This document shows, piece by piece, positions 17,301-25,352 of a stretch of DNA of 64,000 nt. The notes beneath the pieces are model-generated. The model was not told the DNA's origin and made no database searches. It saw nothing but the letters and a program-made list of their open reading frames with translations. Each line of letters starts with the position of its first letter. Positions within the stretch are counted from its first letter, which is position 1. This stretch comes from Chloroflexota bacterium. GTDB lineage: Bacteria; Chloroflexota; Anaerolineae; Anaerolineales; UBA11579. A program made the translations under genes and the position numbers. The stretch covers positions 48,597-112,596 of the forward strand of contig VRUJ01000007.1 in NCBI GenBank assembly GCA_019456165.1, read 5' to 3'.

Positions 17301-17768
17301 TTTACAAAAGATCAAATCTTATCTCAAATAGATGCAGCCTTAGCTAAAGACCCAGAAGAAAAATTCATCGTTCTGACATGCAACTGGTGTTCATATGCCG
17401 GGGCTGACCTCGCAGGGATTGAGAAACGCCAATACCCACCTTCAGCTCGAATTATCCGCACTATGTGTTCTGCGAGATATGAAATGGATTTCGTGGGTCA
17501 TGCTTACGATAAGGGAGCGGGAGCCGTACTCGTTACCGGCTGTCGTCTGACAGATACCGGCTCTGATTGCCATTACAACTACGCCAACAAGCATACCTGG
17601 AAGCGGTTTAAGTTCTGGCAGAGGAAATTCAAACGCCAAGGTATTGCGCCTGAACGTCTCCAACTGCGCTGGATATCAGCCGCAGAAGGTAAAGAATTTG
17701 CAGAAAAGATCACCGAGATGGATGGAATCGTTCAGGCATACGCCAAAGATCTAAAGGCAGAAGCTTAA
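14370..17768 (+). CDS. Double HdrA flavoprotein with C-terminal MvhD-like domain
   Basis: A 1132-residue FAD/iron-sulfur protein. The first HdrA unit has a dinucleotide motif at residues ~9-14 (VVIGGGIAGI), the HdrA cysteines CSIC, ferredoxin motifs at ~104 and ~160 (CTRCDLCTEVCP, CNHCIEICPP), and CVGS...CCMYS. CHCGSNIAGVID begins at ~453. A second FAD unit begins at ~590 (VVGGGIAGMTAAA) with CIGSRQGKMGC. A 2x4Fe-4S ferredoxin lies at ~920-970, and residues ~1000-1130 are MvhD/FlpD-like (CNWCSYAGAD, RTMCS, TGCRLTD..CHY). HdrA-type proteins gather and split electron pairs at flavin. Single HdrA proteins are about 650 residues, so this is a tandem fusion that includes the 2Fe-2S electron-entry domain normally supplied by MvhD. 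It has a 4-bp overlap with korC and is followed by the HdrC-HdrB fusion. Confidence 0.9.
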   Translation: MSDSVVVIGGGIAGIQASLDLADAGARVTIVEREVTIGGIMAVLDKNFPTLDCSICIEAPKMSEVDLHPNIEILSMAEVESVTGTAGDFQVTIRQKERFVTDECTRCDLCTEVCPVVLPNEFDAGMATRRAIFTPIPQSAPGEYAINIDDCLNDPPNYVPCNHCIEICPPDCIDFMLPREKTITQEAGSVVVAVGYDTIDPQLIKEYGYGSHPDILTALEFERLVNSAGPTEGEILKPSNGEHPENILFVLCVGSRDQRYYSYCSRFCCMYSIKHAYQALDHGVEDVTVMYMDIRSYGKGFDGFWQRTRDENAKFIRSKPSRIQANGNGRIKVTYEDTQNATRMVADYDMVVLATAATPSDGLADLAVNLGVELDEDGFIKTNEVEGGLIVTTRPGIYGAGCATGPKDIPDSVAEGSGAAAMALGLLTKRYFPEPPDIELITDVETPKIGVFVCHCGSNIAGVIDVDKVTEYAKGLPGVVFASNQLFSCAGNTQKEIEDAIKKEGINRVVVAACSPKTHQAIFRGVMTRVGLNPYLLEMSNIRNMNSWVHKTDKQAATMKAMDMVWMSVEKARRLVPLEINQLPLTQSALVVGGGIAGMTAAAALARQGFETHLVEKNDYLGGMLTQLDDIAPASIKASDIIQAKTKELIQTGVKVHKSTSIETIGGVVGSFNAKLDNGKELKIGAIVMATGSEAYKAEEFNNSEDPKVITNLELEKLLENGDFEADTITFISCIGSRQGKMGCSRYCCTSMIGQALKLQEMGKHVRVVSKDIRTYSRQAEELYEQSMRAGVKFFRYDSDQPPQDVISVKDGRVDVYDQFLGANIGLPTDMVVLVLGLQPSVNGVAEQLKLSKSEDGFLMELHPKLGPAETASQGIYLAGSSQGAKDVRESMAQAMAAAGKAGALLSRGVIEKEPLTAKLIEDLCIGCMRCVRVCPYTAIEQIGEVKEGTVRIIEAACLGCGTCAAECEYDAIEMPYFTKDQILSQIDAALAKDPEEKFIVLTCNWCSYAGADLAGIEKRQYPPSARIIRTMCSARYEMDFVGHAYDKGAGAVLVTGCRLTDTGSDCHYNYANKHTWKRFKFWQRKFKRQGIAPERLQLRWISAAEGKEFAEKITEMDGIVQAYAKDLKAEA

Positions 17769-17829
17769 AGGTATCAAAATGAAATATTACTGGTATAAAC
17801 CTACGGAGTAGAAATCCGTGGAGGTATAA

Positions 17830-19008
17830 ATGGAACAAACGGAACAGACGACCAAAGATCAGATATACATCATTGATGATGCCAAATGGGATGAACTAAT
17901 TGAGATCACCCATGGGGCTGCCGCAGTTTGCTACCAATGTGGAGTCTGCACCGCTACCTGTCCTTGGGGTATTGTTAAGGATGAAACCGTTTCTGTGCGT
18001 AAATTCATGCGCCAGGCCCAATTGGGAATTGATAATGGCAGCGAGCAACTTTGGTTGTGCACCACCTGCGCTCAATGTGATGCATCCTGCCCACGGGGAG
18101 TTGTGATCTCCGATGTATTCCGAGGACTTAGGCAAGTTGCCTGGGATCATGGAAAACCGGAAGAAGGGCTTCCCTCTGTACTGTGGTCAGTTTTTTGGAA
18201 CCAGAATCCGTGGTCACAAGCTCCATCTCAACGATTTGCTTGGGCCAAAGACCTGGATCTGCCTAGTTTTGACCCGGAGAATCATGAAATATTATTCTAC
18301 GTGGGTTGCACAGCATCATTCGATAAGCGCGCCCAAAAAGTTTCTCGATCTCTGGTTCAAATCCTCAATGCAGCTGGTATTTCGTTTGGAGTGCTGGGTG
18401 ATGACGAACCATGTTGCGGTGAATCAGTGCTAAACGTGGGTCATAAACCATATTTTCTGGAAATCGTAGACGAAACTATGAAAGTATTTCAAGAAAGAGG
18501 CGTGACGAAATTCTTAACCGTATCCCCACACTGTTACGATGTTTTTAAAAATCATTACCCTCAAATGGATGGTTTTGAACCTGTCCACTATACCCAATAC
18601 TTAGCGGTGTTGATCGATGAAGGCAGGCTCAAATTTGAAAAGAAACTGAAGCACAAGGTTACATTCCAAGACCCGTGTTATCTGGCCCGGCATAATAACG
18701 AGTCACAGGCGCCGCGGAAAGTACTCGGCGCGATCCCCGGGATCACGCTTGAGGAAATGGAAAATAATGCATCAGACACATTGTGCTGCGGCGGTGGAGG
18801 TGGGCGAATGTTTCTGGAAACTGCTGCAGGTGAACGTTTTTCAGACCTGCGCGTTGATGATGCCCTATACACAAAAGCCGACATTCTAGTTACCGCCTGC
18901 CCAGCATGTATATCCTGCCTCGAGGATAGTGTGAAATCTAAGAAGCTGAAAGACTTTGCCGTTATGGATGTGGCTGAGTTGGGCGCGCAAGCGTTGAGAG
19001 CTAAATGA
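17830..19008 (+). CDS. HdrC-HdrB fusion iron-sulfur protein
   Basis: A 392-residue soluble protein. Residues ~35-95 form an HdrC-like 2x4Fe-4S domain (CYQCGVCTATCP and CTTCAQCDASCP). Residues ~150-390 hold two CCG domains as in HdrB, GlpC and other disulfide-reductase-type subunits: VGCTASFDKRA...PCCGES, then DPCYLARH...CCGGGGG...CPACISCL. In HdrB such CCG sites bind non-cubane clusters that reduce disulfides; in related proteins they transfer electrons to quinone or other acceptors. There is no membrane helix, so the acceptor should be soluble or docked. GGAGG precedes the ATG by 6 nt. Its place between HdrA and EtfAB suggests it bridges the two flavoproteins. Confidence 0.88.
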   Translation: MEQTEQTTKDQIYIIDDAKWDELIEITHGAAAVCYQCGVCTATCPWGIVKDETVSVRKFMRQAQLGIDNGSEQLWLCTTCAQCDASCPRGVVISDVFRGLRQVAWDHGKPEEGLPSVLWSVFWNQNPWSQAPSQRFAWAKDLDLPSFDPENHEILFYVGCTASFDKRAQKVSRSLVQILNAAGISFGVLGDDEPCCGESVLNVGHKPYFLEIVDETMKVFQERGVTKFLTVSPHCYDVFKNHYPQMDGFEPVHYTQYLAVLIDEGRLKFEKKLKHKVTFQDPCYLARHNNESQAPRKVLGAIPGITLEEMENNASDTLCCGGGGGRMFLETAAGERFSDLRVDDALYTKADILVTACPACISCLEDSVKSKKLKDFAVMDVAELGAQALRAK

Positions 19009-19057
19009 AAAACCTTAGAAATGTAAAATCAGAAGCTTTTCGGCAGGAGGCCGTTTA

Positions 19058-20080
19058 ATGGTCGCTTCCCTTTACGGAGTTAAGCAAGCAAAAAAAGCAA
19101 TATGGATCTTTCTTGAGCAGGAAGGTGGAAAGCTTGAAGGTGTTTCCCTCGAACTTTTGGACAAAGGTCGCCAAATGGCAGACAATGCAAATTGGTCATT
19201 GGTCGGTCTATTGATTGGTAAAGATGTATCGGAAATTGCTGACGAAGCTTTTAGTTATGGAGCTGACGTAGTTGTCTTGGCTGATGATCCGCTCCTGGAT
19301 GTTTTTACAGTAGATGCCTACACACAAGTAACGTATGACGCGATCATGGAGCATAAACCGAGTGTTTTCCTGCTTGGCGCGACACCAAACGGTAGAGACT
19401 TAGCAGGGCGTCTAGCCGTCCGCGTGCGCACTGGATTAAACGCCGATTGCACGAATCTAAATCTTGATAAGAAACGCGGCATCCTGGTCAGCGAGGTGAC
19501 TGGTTTTGGAGGCGGAATCGCTGCATTAATCGAGATGCAGAATCACCGTCCCCAGATGGCAACCGTCCGGCCTGGTGTTTTCCCTCCCGGGGAACCGGAT
19601 AAAAAACGCAAAGGCAAGGTAATCAAACTGCCGATTAAATTGGAGGCAGATACCATCAAGACAAAGGTGGTTGAACGCGTTGTTGGGGAGGGAGTGGACC
19701 TCACCCAAGTACCCGCATTGGTTGTTGGGGGCAGAGGTATTGAAGGCGACTTTGGTTTGATGAGAGAATTAGCTGGTTTAATAGGCGGCGATGTGGGGGC
19801 AACCCGCCCGCCGGTGGACGATGGATATATTGAGCGCGAGCGGCAGATTGGCCAAACCGGGGTGGTTTGCAGACCAAAGGTGTCGATAAATTGCGGTGTT
19901 AGCGGGGCATTCCATTTTGTAGTGGGTGTTCAGGAGTCGGATATAGTGATCTCGATAAATACCGATCAAGAAGCTCCAATTTTCGATTTCACTGATTATT
20001 GTATCGTCGGGGATGTGTTTGAAATAATTCCCGCTCTTACTGCTGCTCTTAGCTCAGTGAAGGAGCTGGCTCATGGCTAA
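19058..20080 (+). CDS. etfA: Electron transfer flavoprotein, alpha subunit
   Basis: A 340-residue EtfA. The C-terminal FAD domain is intact: VVGGRGI, GGDVGATRPPVDDGY, QIGQTG, VSINCGVSGAFHFVVGVQ and SINTD.EAPIFDFTDYCIVGD. The N-terminal domain has the expected LLGATPNGRDLAGRLAVR block. Together with EtfB it passes electrons one or two at a time; some members bifurcate electrons between NADH, ferredoxin and quinone or acyl-CoA partners. A strong GCAGGAGG precedes the start. It overlaps etfB by eight bases. No ETF:quinone oxidoreductase (FixC/EtfC-like) or acyl-CoA dehydrogenase is in the operon; the Hdr-like proteins take that place. Confidence 0.92.
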   Translation: MVASLYGVKQAKKAIWIFLEQEGGKLEGVSLELLDKGRQMADNANWSLVGLLIGKDVSEIADEAFSYGADVVVLADDPLLDVFTVDAYTQVTYDAIMEHKPSVFLLGATPNGRDLAGRLAVRVRTGLNADCTNLNLDKKRGILVSEVTGFGGGIAALIEMQNHRPQMATVRPGVFPPGEPDKKRKGKVIKLPIKLEADTIKTKVVERVVGEGVDLTQVPALVVGGRGIEGDFGLMRELAGLIGGDVGATRPPVDDGYIERERQIGQTGVVCRPKVSINCGVSGAFHFVVGVQESDIVISINTDQEAPIFDFTDYCIVGDVFEIIPALTAALSSVKELAHG

Positions 20081-20870
20081 TTTACATATGGTTGTATGTT
20101 TGAAAGTTGTCCCGAAGCCGGAAGAAATCCGTGTAGATAAGAAAACCAACAGGTTGGAAAGAACAGATGCGCGCTCAGAACTCAATCCACCTGATATGAA
20201 CGCAATGGAAATGGCTCTGTCCATAAAAGAGCGATATGGAGGCAAAATAAGCATATTGACAATGGGGCCGCCGTACTTTGAACCTTTATTGCGAGTCGGT
20301 TTAGCGATGGGCGCTGACCATATCTACCTTTTAAGTGACCGAGATTTTGGAGGCGCGGATACCTTAGCAACTACTTATACCTTGGCTAAAGGTGTGGAAA
20401 AAATTGAGGGTGTTGATCTAATATTTTGCGGGGAGGAATCCTCCGATGGCGCGACCGGTCAAGTGCCTCCTGGATTGGCTGAATGGCTTGATTTTAACCA
20501 GATAACCATGATTAACAACATTGAACTTGCCCCAAGGAAAAAAACCATTCGCGGCCGTCGGGAAATAAAAGCTGGACATGAAATCCTCGAAGTTCCCCTT
20601 CCAGCGGTTGTATCAGTAGCTGTAGCCTCCAATGAACCCCGTTTCATGGATTACCGTATTAAGGATTGGGCCTTTGAGGAAGAAAGAATGACGGTCTGGA
20701 GTAAAGACGATCTAGATGTTGATGCAGAATATATTGGGGTTTCAGGATCACCGACAATTGTATCCGATCTGGCACAAGCGGCCACACGCGAGAGAAAGAG
20801 AGAGTTTTTAACCGGAACCCCTGAGGAGATTGCCGATAAGCTGAAGGTTATTCTGCAAGACGCACTCTAG
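20073..20870 (+). CDS. etfB: Electron transfer flavoprotein, beta subunit
   Basis: A 265-residue EtfB with the usual CLKVVPKPEEIRVDKK start, LNPPDMNAMEMAL helix, GPPYFEPLLRVGLAMGADH and a nucleotide-loop region CGEESSDGATGQVPPGLAEWL at ~120. The DG.TGQVPP form of that loop is closer to the DGDTGQVGP pattern seen in bifurcating EtfB proteins, where FAD replaces AMP, than to the AMP type, but this is a suggestion only. The C-terminal segment (EIADKLKVILQ) matches the arm that wraps the alpha subunit. It is the last catalytic gene of the operon. Confidence 0.92.
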   Translation: MANLHMVVCLKVVPKPEEIRVDKKTNRLERTDARSELNPPDMNAMEMALSIKERYGGKISILTMGPPYFEPLLRVGLAMGADHIYLLSDRDFGGADTLATTYTLAKGVEKIEGVDLIFCGEESSDGATGQVPPGLAEWLDFNQITMINNIELAPRKKTIRGRREIKAGHEILEVPLPAVVSVAVASNEPRFMDYRIKDWAFEEERMTVWSKDDLDVDAEYIGVSGSPTIVSDLAQAATRERKREFLTGTPEEIADKLKVILQDAL

Positions 20871-20909
20871 AACCTTGTTTGTCTAGGTCTTTTAGAATGA
20901 CCTGCCGCG

Positions 20910-21638
20910 ATGGATGGGTTAATTATGGTACTTAATATTAATTCCAAAGCATTTGTCTCTGAACTATTCGATTATTTTGCCTCGTTTAGGGAAGAAAATG
21001 AAGGAATTGATCAGCTGCCTTCGATGAGGGAGTTGAGCAAAAAATTTGGGGTAAGTGTGACGAAATTGCGAGAGCAGCTGGAGGTGGCAAAAGCAATGGG
21101 GGTTGTAGAAGTAAACCCACGCACTGGTATGCGGCTATTGCCATATAATTTTTTGCCTGCCGTGCGGCACAGCCTGATGTATGCACTGTCATTAGATTGT
21201 TGGAATTATTTTGCGGATTATTCAGAACTGCGCAATCATCTCGAGGAAACCTTCTGGCATCAGGCTGTCAGAAAATTAGACTCGCAAGATCACGAGGAAT
21301 TGCGCCGCCTGGTGGACCAAGCCTGGGAAAAATTACGCTCTCATCCAGTACAAATCCCTCATTATGAGCATCGCGACCTTCATTTGAAGATTTACAGCCG
21401 TCTGGAGAACCCTTTTGTTTTTGGTATATTTGAGGCTTATTGGCATGCTTACGAGAACGTGGGATTGAATTTGTTCGCGGATTACAACTATCTGGAGCAG
21501 GTCTGGGAGTATCATCGGCAGATAGTGGAAGGAATCATCACAGGGAATTATGATTCAGGTTATGAAGCTTTGGTGGCTCACAAAGACTTACTTTATCACC
21601 ATCCAAGATTAATTGAAAAACCAGTCGAAGAACCATAA
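20910..21638 (+). CDS. GntR-family regulator with FCD domain
   Basis: A 242-residue regulator. Residues ~30-75 form a winged helix (LPSMRELSKKFGVSVTKLREQL followed by GVVEVNPRTGMRL). The remaining ~150 residues are an all-helical FCD/FadR-type ligand domain with His and Asp/Glu residues in HRDLHLKIYSRL, EYHRQIVEGIITGN and AHKDLLYHH that could hold a metal. FCD regulators usually respond to small organic acids. The gene starts 39 nt after etfB on the same strand and probably controls the kor-hdr-etf operon. The start is uncertain: ATG 20910 has no clear RBS, while ATG 20925 has a purine-rich stretch upstream. Confidence 0.82.
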   Translation: MDGLIMVLNINSKAFVSELFDYFASFREENEGIDQLPSMRELSKKFGVSVTKLREQLEVAKAMGVVEVNPRTGMRLLPYNFLPAVRHSLMYALSLDCWNYFADYSELRNHLEETFWHQAVRKLDSQDHEELRRLVDQAWEKLRSHPVQIPHYEHRDLHLKIYSRLENPFVFGIFEAYWHAYENVGLNLFADYNYLEQVWEYHRQIVEGIITGNYDSGYEALVAHKDLLYHHPRLIEKPVEEP

Positions 21639-22153
21639 AAGCAAGGTTGATATTTTTCTTATTTCCAGGGGAGTCAGTTTTCAATCATACTTATTTGCCC
21701 TCATTCATAATATTTAATAATTTAGTAGTTCACAAACATATTTCTTCTAGTTTCTGTTGAAGGATTTAATACAAAATACATTTTATGATATACCTTAGAA
21801 CCAAGATGTATCGATTTTCTGCAAAAAGACCATGTAATAAAGTTATATGAAACTTAAATTCTCCCTCATTCTGTAAATTAATTAGTAATTAGCGATTGGT
21901 ACTGAACCTGTAGCTACTGCGCATAGCCAAGAAGGTGGAGGACCTAACCTTCCCCAAAGTGAATGTCAATCAAACCAAGCCACAACTTGCGGCCGATGAG
22001 CGATACCGTTCAACTGCTACCTCGCTTGACCTAATAATCGGTGGGACTGAGCTAGGTATTGGTGGAGTTTTATTTGCAGTAGGTTCTGGGTTCTAATATC
22101 TCAGAAAAAAACGTAGGAAGAGGCAGGTTTGGATATAATTTAGGAGATCTTTT
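21639..22153. other. Long intergenic stretch
   Basis: The first ~270 nt are AT-rich with no gene, promoter or hairpin I can defend. The last ~225 nt hold a possible decayed surface-protein end (separate entry) and one copy of the 12-mer TGCGCATAGCCA at 21918-21929. Confidence 0.5.
21914..22138 (+). pseudogene. Possible remnant of a cell-surface protein C-terminus
   Basis: After a stop at 21911 the frame reads about 60 codons: a polar stretch (VNVNQTKPQLAADERY), a Gly-rich hydrophobic segment from LIIGG to FAVGSGF, a TAA at 22094-22096, then YLRKKRRKRQ in the same frame before TAA 22136. A hydrophobic segment followed by a basic cluster is how sortase-type or other C-terminal membrane anchors end. 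No start codon, RBS or LPXTG motif is visible, so it is at best a decayed tail. Confidence 0.3.
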
Positions 22154-23290
22154 ATGCCGCAAGAAAAAATTAATGGTCCAGAAAATACCTCACGCTTGGT
22201 CTCACTAGATGCCTTGCGCGGTTTGATTGTGATTCTGATGGCTGTAGATCATGCCAACCATTTCATTGCTCATAAGCATTCAACCGGGGAGTATTGGGGT
22301 GGGGGTTTTCCGGTTTATCCTGACGCGATTGCATTCCTCACTCGCTTTATTACCCATCCTGTAGCGCCTGGCTTTTTTTTCTTGATGGGGGTTGGAATGT
22401 TCCTTTTTGCCCGCTCGCGGCGTGAACGCGGTTGGAGTGAGTGGGAGATAATGCGTCATTTCCTTATTCGAGGAACATTCCTGGTCGGTCTACAATTCCT
22501 GGTAGTTAACCGCGCTTGGGTTTTGGGTCCAGGTGAATTTCCACCGATTTACTTTGGGGTTTTATTTGCGTTGGGGGAAGGGATGATCTTAGGGAGTCTC
22601 TTTTTGAGATTAAAACCTTCTTATCTGATTGGATTGGCAATTTTCTTATTTGTGGGTACTGAGCTACTTACTCCAAACCCCAGCCAATGGGGGCTGATCT
22701 TTGACCAACCTCTTGGCCTGTTATTGGTATACAGTGGAGGAAATCAGGTTATATGGGTGAATTACCCTGTCTTACCCTGGTTGGAGTTGGTAACGTTTGG
22801 CATGTATTTCGGGTCTCTGCTTGTGAAAGATTCTCGGAAGGCTTTCAAACGCGCAACCCAGCTAGGCGTTGGTTTTATTTTGGCTTTCTTAGCAATAAGA
22901 TACCTGGATAGCTTCGGGAACATTCGTCCCCGCGCAGGTGATAGCTGGATCGATGTTCTCAATGTTGTCAAATATCCGCCAGCCATGACCTTTACGCTTC
23001 TGACCATGGGATTTAACCTGATCGTTTTAGGTTTGTTCTTCCAGGCGAGGGAAAAAATACAACCAATCATCGAAAAATTGGTAGTGTTTGGAAGGGTGCC
23101 GATGTTCTTCTACATCCTGCATCTCTACCTTTATGCTTATCTTGGCCGCTGGTTGACTCCTGAAGGCACCAGCATCCCCGCTATGTATCCATATTGGCTT
23201 TTGGGTTTGGTTATTCTTTACCCCCTGTGTCGTCGGTATGGTGATTTCAAACGGCGTTCAGCCCCGAATTCTCTTATCCGCTTCTTATAG
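22154..23290 (+). CDS. DUF1624 / heparan-acetyltransferase-like membrane protein
   Basis: A 378-residue integral membrane protein with about ten hydrophobic segments. The N-terminal signature RLVSLDALRGLIVILMAVDH, with the motif HPVAPGFFFLMGVGMFLF in the third segment, is typical of the DUF1624 acyltransferase-like family related to heparan-alpha-glucosaminide N-acetyltransferase. The conserved His in MAVDHANHF and an Asp/Arg pair in the first segment are present. The C-terminal block VFGRVPMFFYILHLYLY also fits. Family members are proposed to transfer acyl groups across the membrane to a sugar or lipid; the substrate is unknown. TAGGAG precedes the start. It ends at a bidirectional terminator. 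Confidence 0.85.
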   Translation: MPQEKINGPENTSRLVSLDALRGLIVILMAVDHANHFIAHKHSTGEYWGGGFPVYPDAIAFLTRFITHPVAPGFFFLMGVGMFLFARSRRERGWSEWEIMRHFLIRGTFLVGLQFLVVNRAWVLGPGEFPPIYFGVLFALGEGMILGSLFLRLKPSYLIGLAIFLFVGTELLTPNPSQWGLIFDQPLGLLLVYSGGNQVIWVNYPVLPWLELVTFGMYFGSLLVKDSRKAFKRATQLGVGFILAFLAIRYLDSFGNIRPRAGDSWIDVLNVVKYPPAMTFTLLTMGFNLIVLGLFFQAREKIQPIIEKLVVFGRVPMFFYILHLYLYAYLGRWLTPEGTSIPAMYPYWLLGLVILYPLCRRYGDFKRRSAPNSLIRFL

Positions 23291-23321
23291 AGGCTGGAAC
23301 GCTTTGACGATCCAAAGAATC

Positions 23322-23358
23322 AAAAGAGAGAGCATTTATTTTCTAGCTCGCTCTTTTT
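23322..23358. terminator. Bidirectional terminator
   Basis: AAAAGAGAGAGC (23322-23333) pairs with GCTCGCTCTTTT (23346-23357) with one internal A-G mismatch, between the convergent genes ending at 23290 and 23361. T-rich flanks on both strands. Confidence 0.7.
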
Positions 23359-23360
23359 GG

Positions 23361-23864
23361 TTATTTGTAATTTTTTTCACCAGCCTTGATGGGAACTCTT
23401 AAACGATTTTCGGCTGGAGGAATCGGGCAGGACCACATCTCGTTATATGCGCAATATGGGTTATATGCTACGTTGAAGTCAATATTAAACTTACCATTTG
23501 GTAGTTGTTCTGGGTCTAGATAACGGCCAGCTCCGTAAGTCTCCGTACCAGCTTGCGAATCGACGAATGGCAGGAAATATCCGTGATGGCTGGCATAAAG
23601 TGTTAATTCAGTTTCTTCGCCCTCAACATCGAATTTAAAAAGACCGAAACGCGTATAAGTTTGAACATCCCCAGTTGAGGTTTGCATTTGCAATTGGACC
23701 TGCTCGGGGAATTTTTCTACATCTACCTCGAGGCGCAGCTCTTCTGTTTCTGGAAAATATTCTAAACCATTGAAATCGCTTTTCTGTTCAGTAGTTAAAG
23801 GACTGTGCTCATCGTTTGCGAAAAAATCATCTTTCATTTTACGAAATTCAGTTAATTTACTCAT
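23361..23864 (-). CDS. DUF1684 family protein
   Basis: A 167-residue protein matching the DUF1684 pattern: a short helical start (EFRKMKDDFFANDEHSPLT), a strand pair around YFPETEELRL, GLFKFDVEGEETELTLY, then FLPFVDSQAGTETYGAGRYLD and the conserved C-terminal NPYCAYNEMWSCPIPPAENRL. The family is common and uncharacterised; the conserved His/Asp/Cys residues hint at a metal or small-molecule site. I chose the ATG at 23864 because CAGGAG lies 7 nt upstream; a TTG 15 nt earlier is unlikely. It appears to be a single-gene unit. Confidence 0.85.
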   Translation of the reverse strand: MSKLTEFRKMKDDFFANDEHSPLTTEQKSDFNGLEYFPETEELRLEVDVEKFPEQVQLQMQTSTGDVQTYTRFGLFKFDVEGEETELTLYASHHGYFLPFVDSQAGTETYGAGRYLDPEQLPNGKFNIDFNVAYNPYCAYNEMWSCPIPPAENRLRVPIKAGEKNYK

Positions 23865-24034
23865 AAATTTCTCCTGCAATGTAAATATGTGGCAATAATT
23901 CTGGTTAACTGACGATGAATATTAGTCCACTCTTACTTCAATAAAATAAAATTGGATCTATGCCTCCAGATATGTGTGGAAATCTGGAATTGATGCCAAG
24001 ATTATTCTGAGTTTATATTTATTCGGCTGCCTGG

Positions 24035-24349
24035 TTAGCCCCATTTTGTTCCCTCGATAAATTTTACGCCTGCTGGGCCAACCATCAAGCCGTGATTAGC
24101 TCCTGCAGGTATATCCAGACGATCTCCCGCCATTAAATCATGATAATCATCGGCTGAATCTGGTAATGTGATGCGCGCCATGCCCTCGATTACACATAGA
24201 GATAAGTCTTCCCCTGCTGGTTCTGGGTCTTTCATTGTCCCCGCCTCCTCAGACCAACTTTTAGTTTTCAAACCTTCGCTTTCCAGAATTGATTGAATTT
24301 TATCTTCAGTTGGCTTGTCCCCTACAAGCCACTTTGTGATCTTAACCAT
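24035..24349 (-). CDS. Small cupin-domain protein
   Basis: A 104-residue protein with one cupin core: DLSLCVIEGMARITLP, HDLMAGDRLDIPAGANHGLMVGP, and a closing strand VKFIEGTKW. The second cupin motif (GDRLDIPAGANH) is well conserved, with His at its end. The first motif lacks the usual HxH pair, so metal binding is doubtful. Role unknown; such proteins often act as small-molecule sensors or isomerases. It is isolated by ~130 nt on each side. Confidence 0.75.
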   Translation of the reverse strand: MVKITKWLVGDKPTEDKIQSILESEGLKTKSWSEEAGTMKDPEPAGEDLSLCVIEGMARITLPDSADDYHDLMAGDRLDIPAGANHGLMVGPAGVKFIEGTKWG

Positions 24350-24477
24350 TTCTGCAATACCTGAATCTTAATAATAAATATTGAAAATCTTGTTTGCAAT
24401 CTTGGATGTATTCTATTTATTATAATACAATGTCGATAGCGATTTAAACAAAAAATGTTTCATCATAGTAGATATGA

Positions 24478-25221
24478 TTAGGGTACTCGACCGCAGGCGT
24501 AGAAAGTAGGAACAAATAAAACGCGCTCACCTCGCTCCCATGCACCATCGTCAATGATTTGCAGCCTTCGCATTTCTCTTGGTTCAACCTTGCTTTCGAA
24601 ATCAGCTTCCAACACTTGCCATTCTAAATCGCGCGCTTGTTTACTTGTGACACCATTCTGATAGCTGCTTAGCACTCCAGTTTCCACGTCTTGCAAATCT
24701 GCATTAGAAAAAAGGGCTGCTAATTCCCGCCCCATCAGTGGATTTGCTCCTTGGTCTCGCAAGGCTTCTCGCTGCCACTCCCCAAGTTTGGTTAACTCCG
24801 GGGGGTAATCTATGCGCCCTCCATAATCTGGTTCAGCGAAAGTGATCACAACTCCCCCTTGTTTTGTGATTCGGACTAGTTCCTTCAGGACTCGCTCGGG
24901 ATCAAATACCCAAAGAAAAAAGAAATGGCAGAATGAGATATCGAATGAATGTGGAGCATAGGGGAGACTATGTGCATCGCCACAGATTAAAGCTGCATTC
25001 GGGGAATTGGATTGTGCTAAGCGTAAACGAGTTAGGTCGATATCCAGCCCACAGGTTTTCTTTGATATCTCCATGAGCAACGCCCCGGTTCCACAGCCGA
25101 TCTCGATAATATTTTCGGCAGTTTCAAGACTTGCTTTCTCGAAGAGGTAGGCGCGCAAATCGCGCGTCCATTCAGCTTGTTGGCGGAATCGAATGTGCCA
25201 TTCTTCTGGAGTTAAACTCAT
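24478..25221 (-). CDS. Class I SAM-dependent methyltransferase
   Basis: A 247-residue methyltransferase. Motif I is IIEIGCGTGALLMEIS, motif II LDIDLTRLRLA, the acidic adenine site GDAHSLPYAPHSFDISFCHF, and motif III-like VLKELVRITKQGGVVITFAEPDYGG. This is the UbiE/Methyltransf_11 type. The substrate cannot be told. I prefer the ATG at 25221, next to the conserved SLTPEEWHIRFRQQAEWTR helix; an upstream TTG at 25281 would add 20 residues with no conservation, but neither start has a strong ribosome-binding site. It is divergent from the radical SAM gene at 25353. Confidence 0.85.
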   Translation of the reverse strand: MSLTPEEWHIRFRQQAEWTRDLRAYLFEKASLETAENIIEIGCGTGALLMEISKKTCGLDIDLTRLRLAQSNSPNAALICGDAHSLPYAPHSFDISFCHFFFLWVFDPERVLKELVRITKQGGVVITFAEPDYGGRIDYPPELTKLGEWQREALRDQGANPLMGRELAALFSNADLQDVETGVLSSYQNGVTSKQARDLEWQVLEADFESKVEPREMRRLQIIDDGAWERGERVLFVPTFYACGRVP

Positions 25222-25289
25222 CTTGTTATTATATCCCCAAGATGTGAAAGATAGTGTTCTCTCATTTTTATTAATATCCAAAACAATAC

Positions 25290-25318
25290 TTTACGAGGCT
25301 CTTTAATACACGTATACT
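25290..25318 (+). promoter_or_regulatory. Promoter of the radical SAM gene
   Basis: TTTACG (25290-25295), 17-nt spacer, TATACT (25313-25318), with CAGGAG and ATG 25353 following. Confidence 0.6.
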
Positions 25319-25352
25319 ATAACTACACTCGGTTAAATCAGGAGATTTTTGA

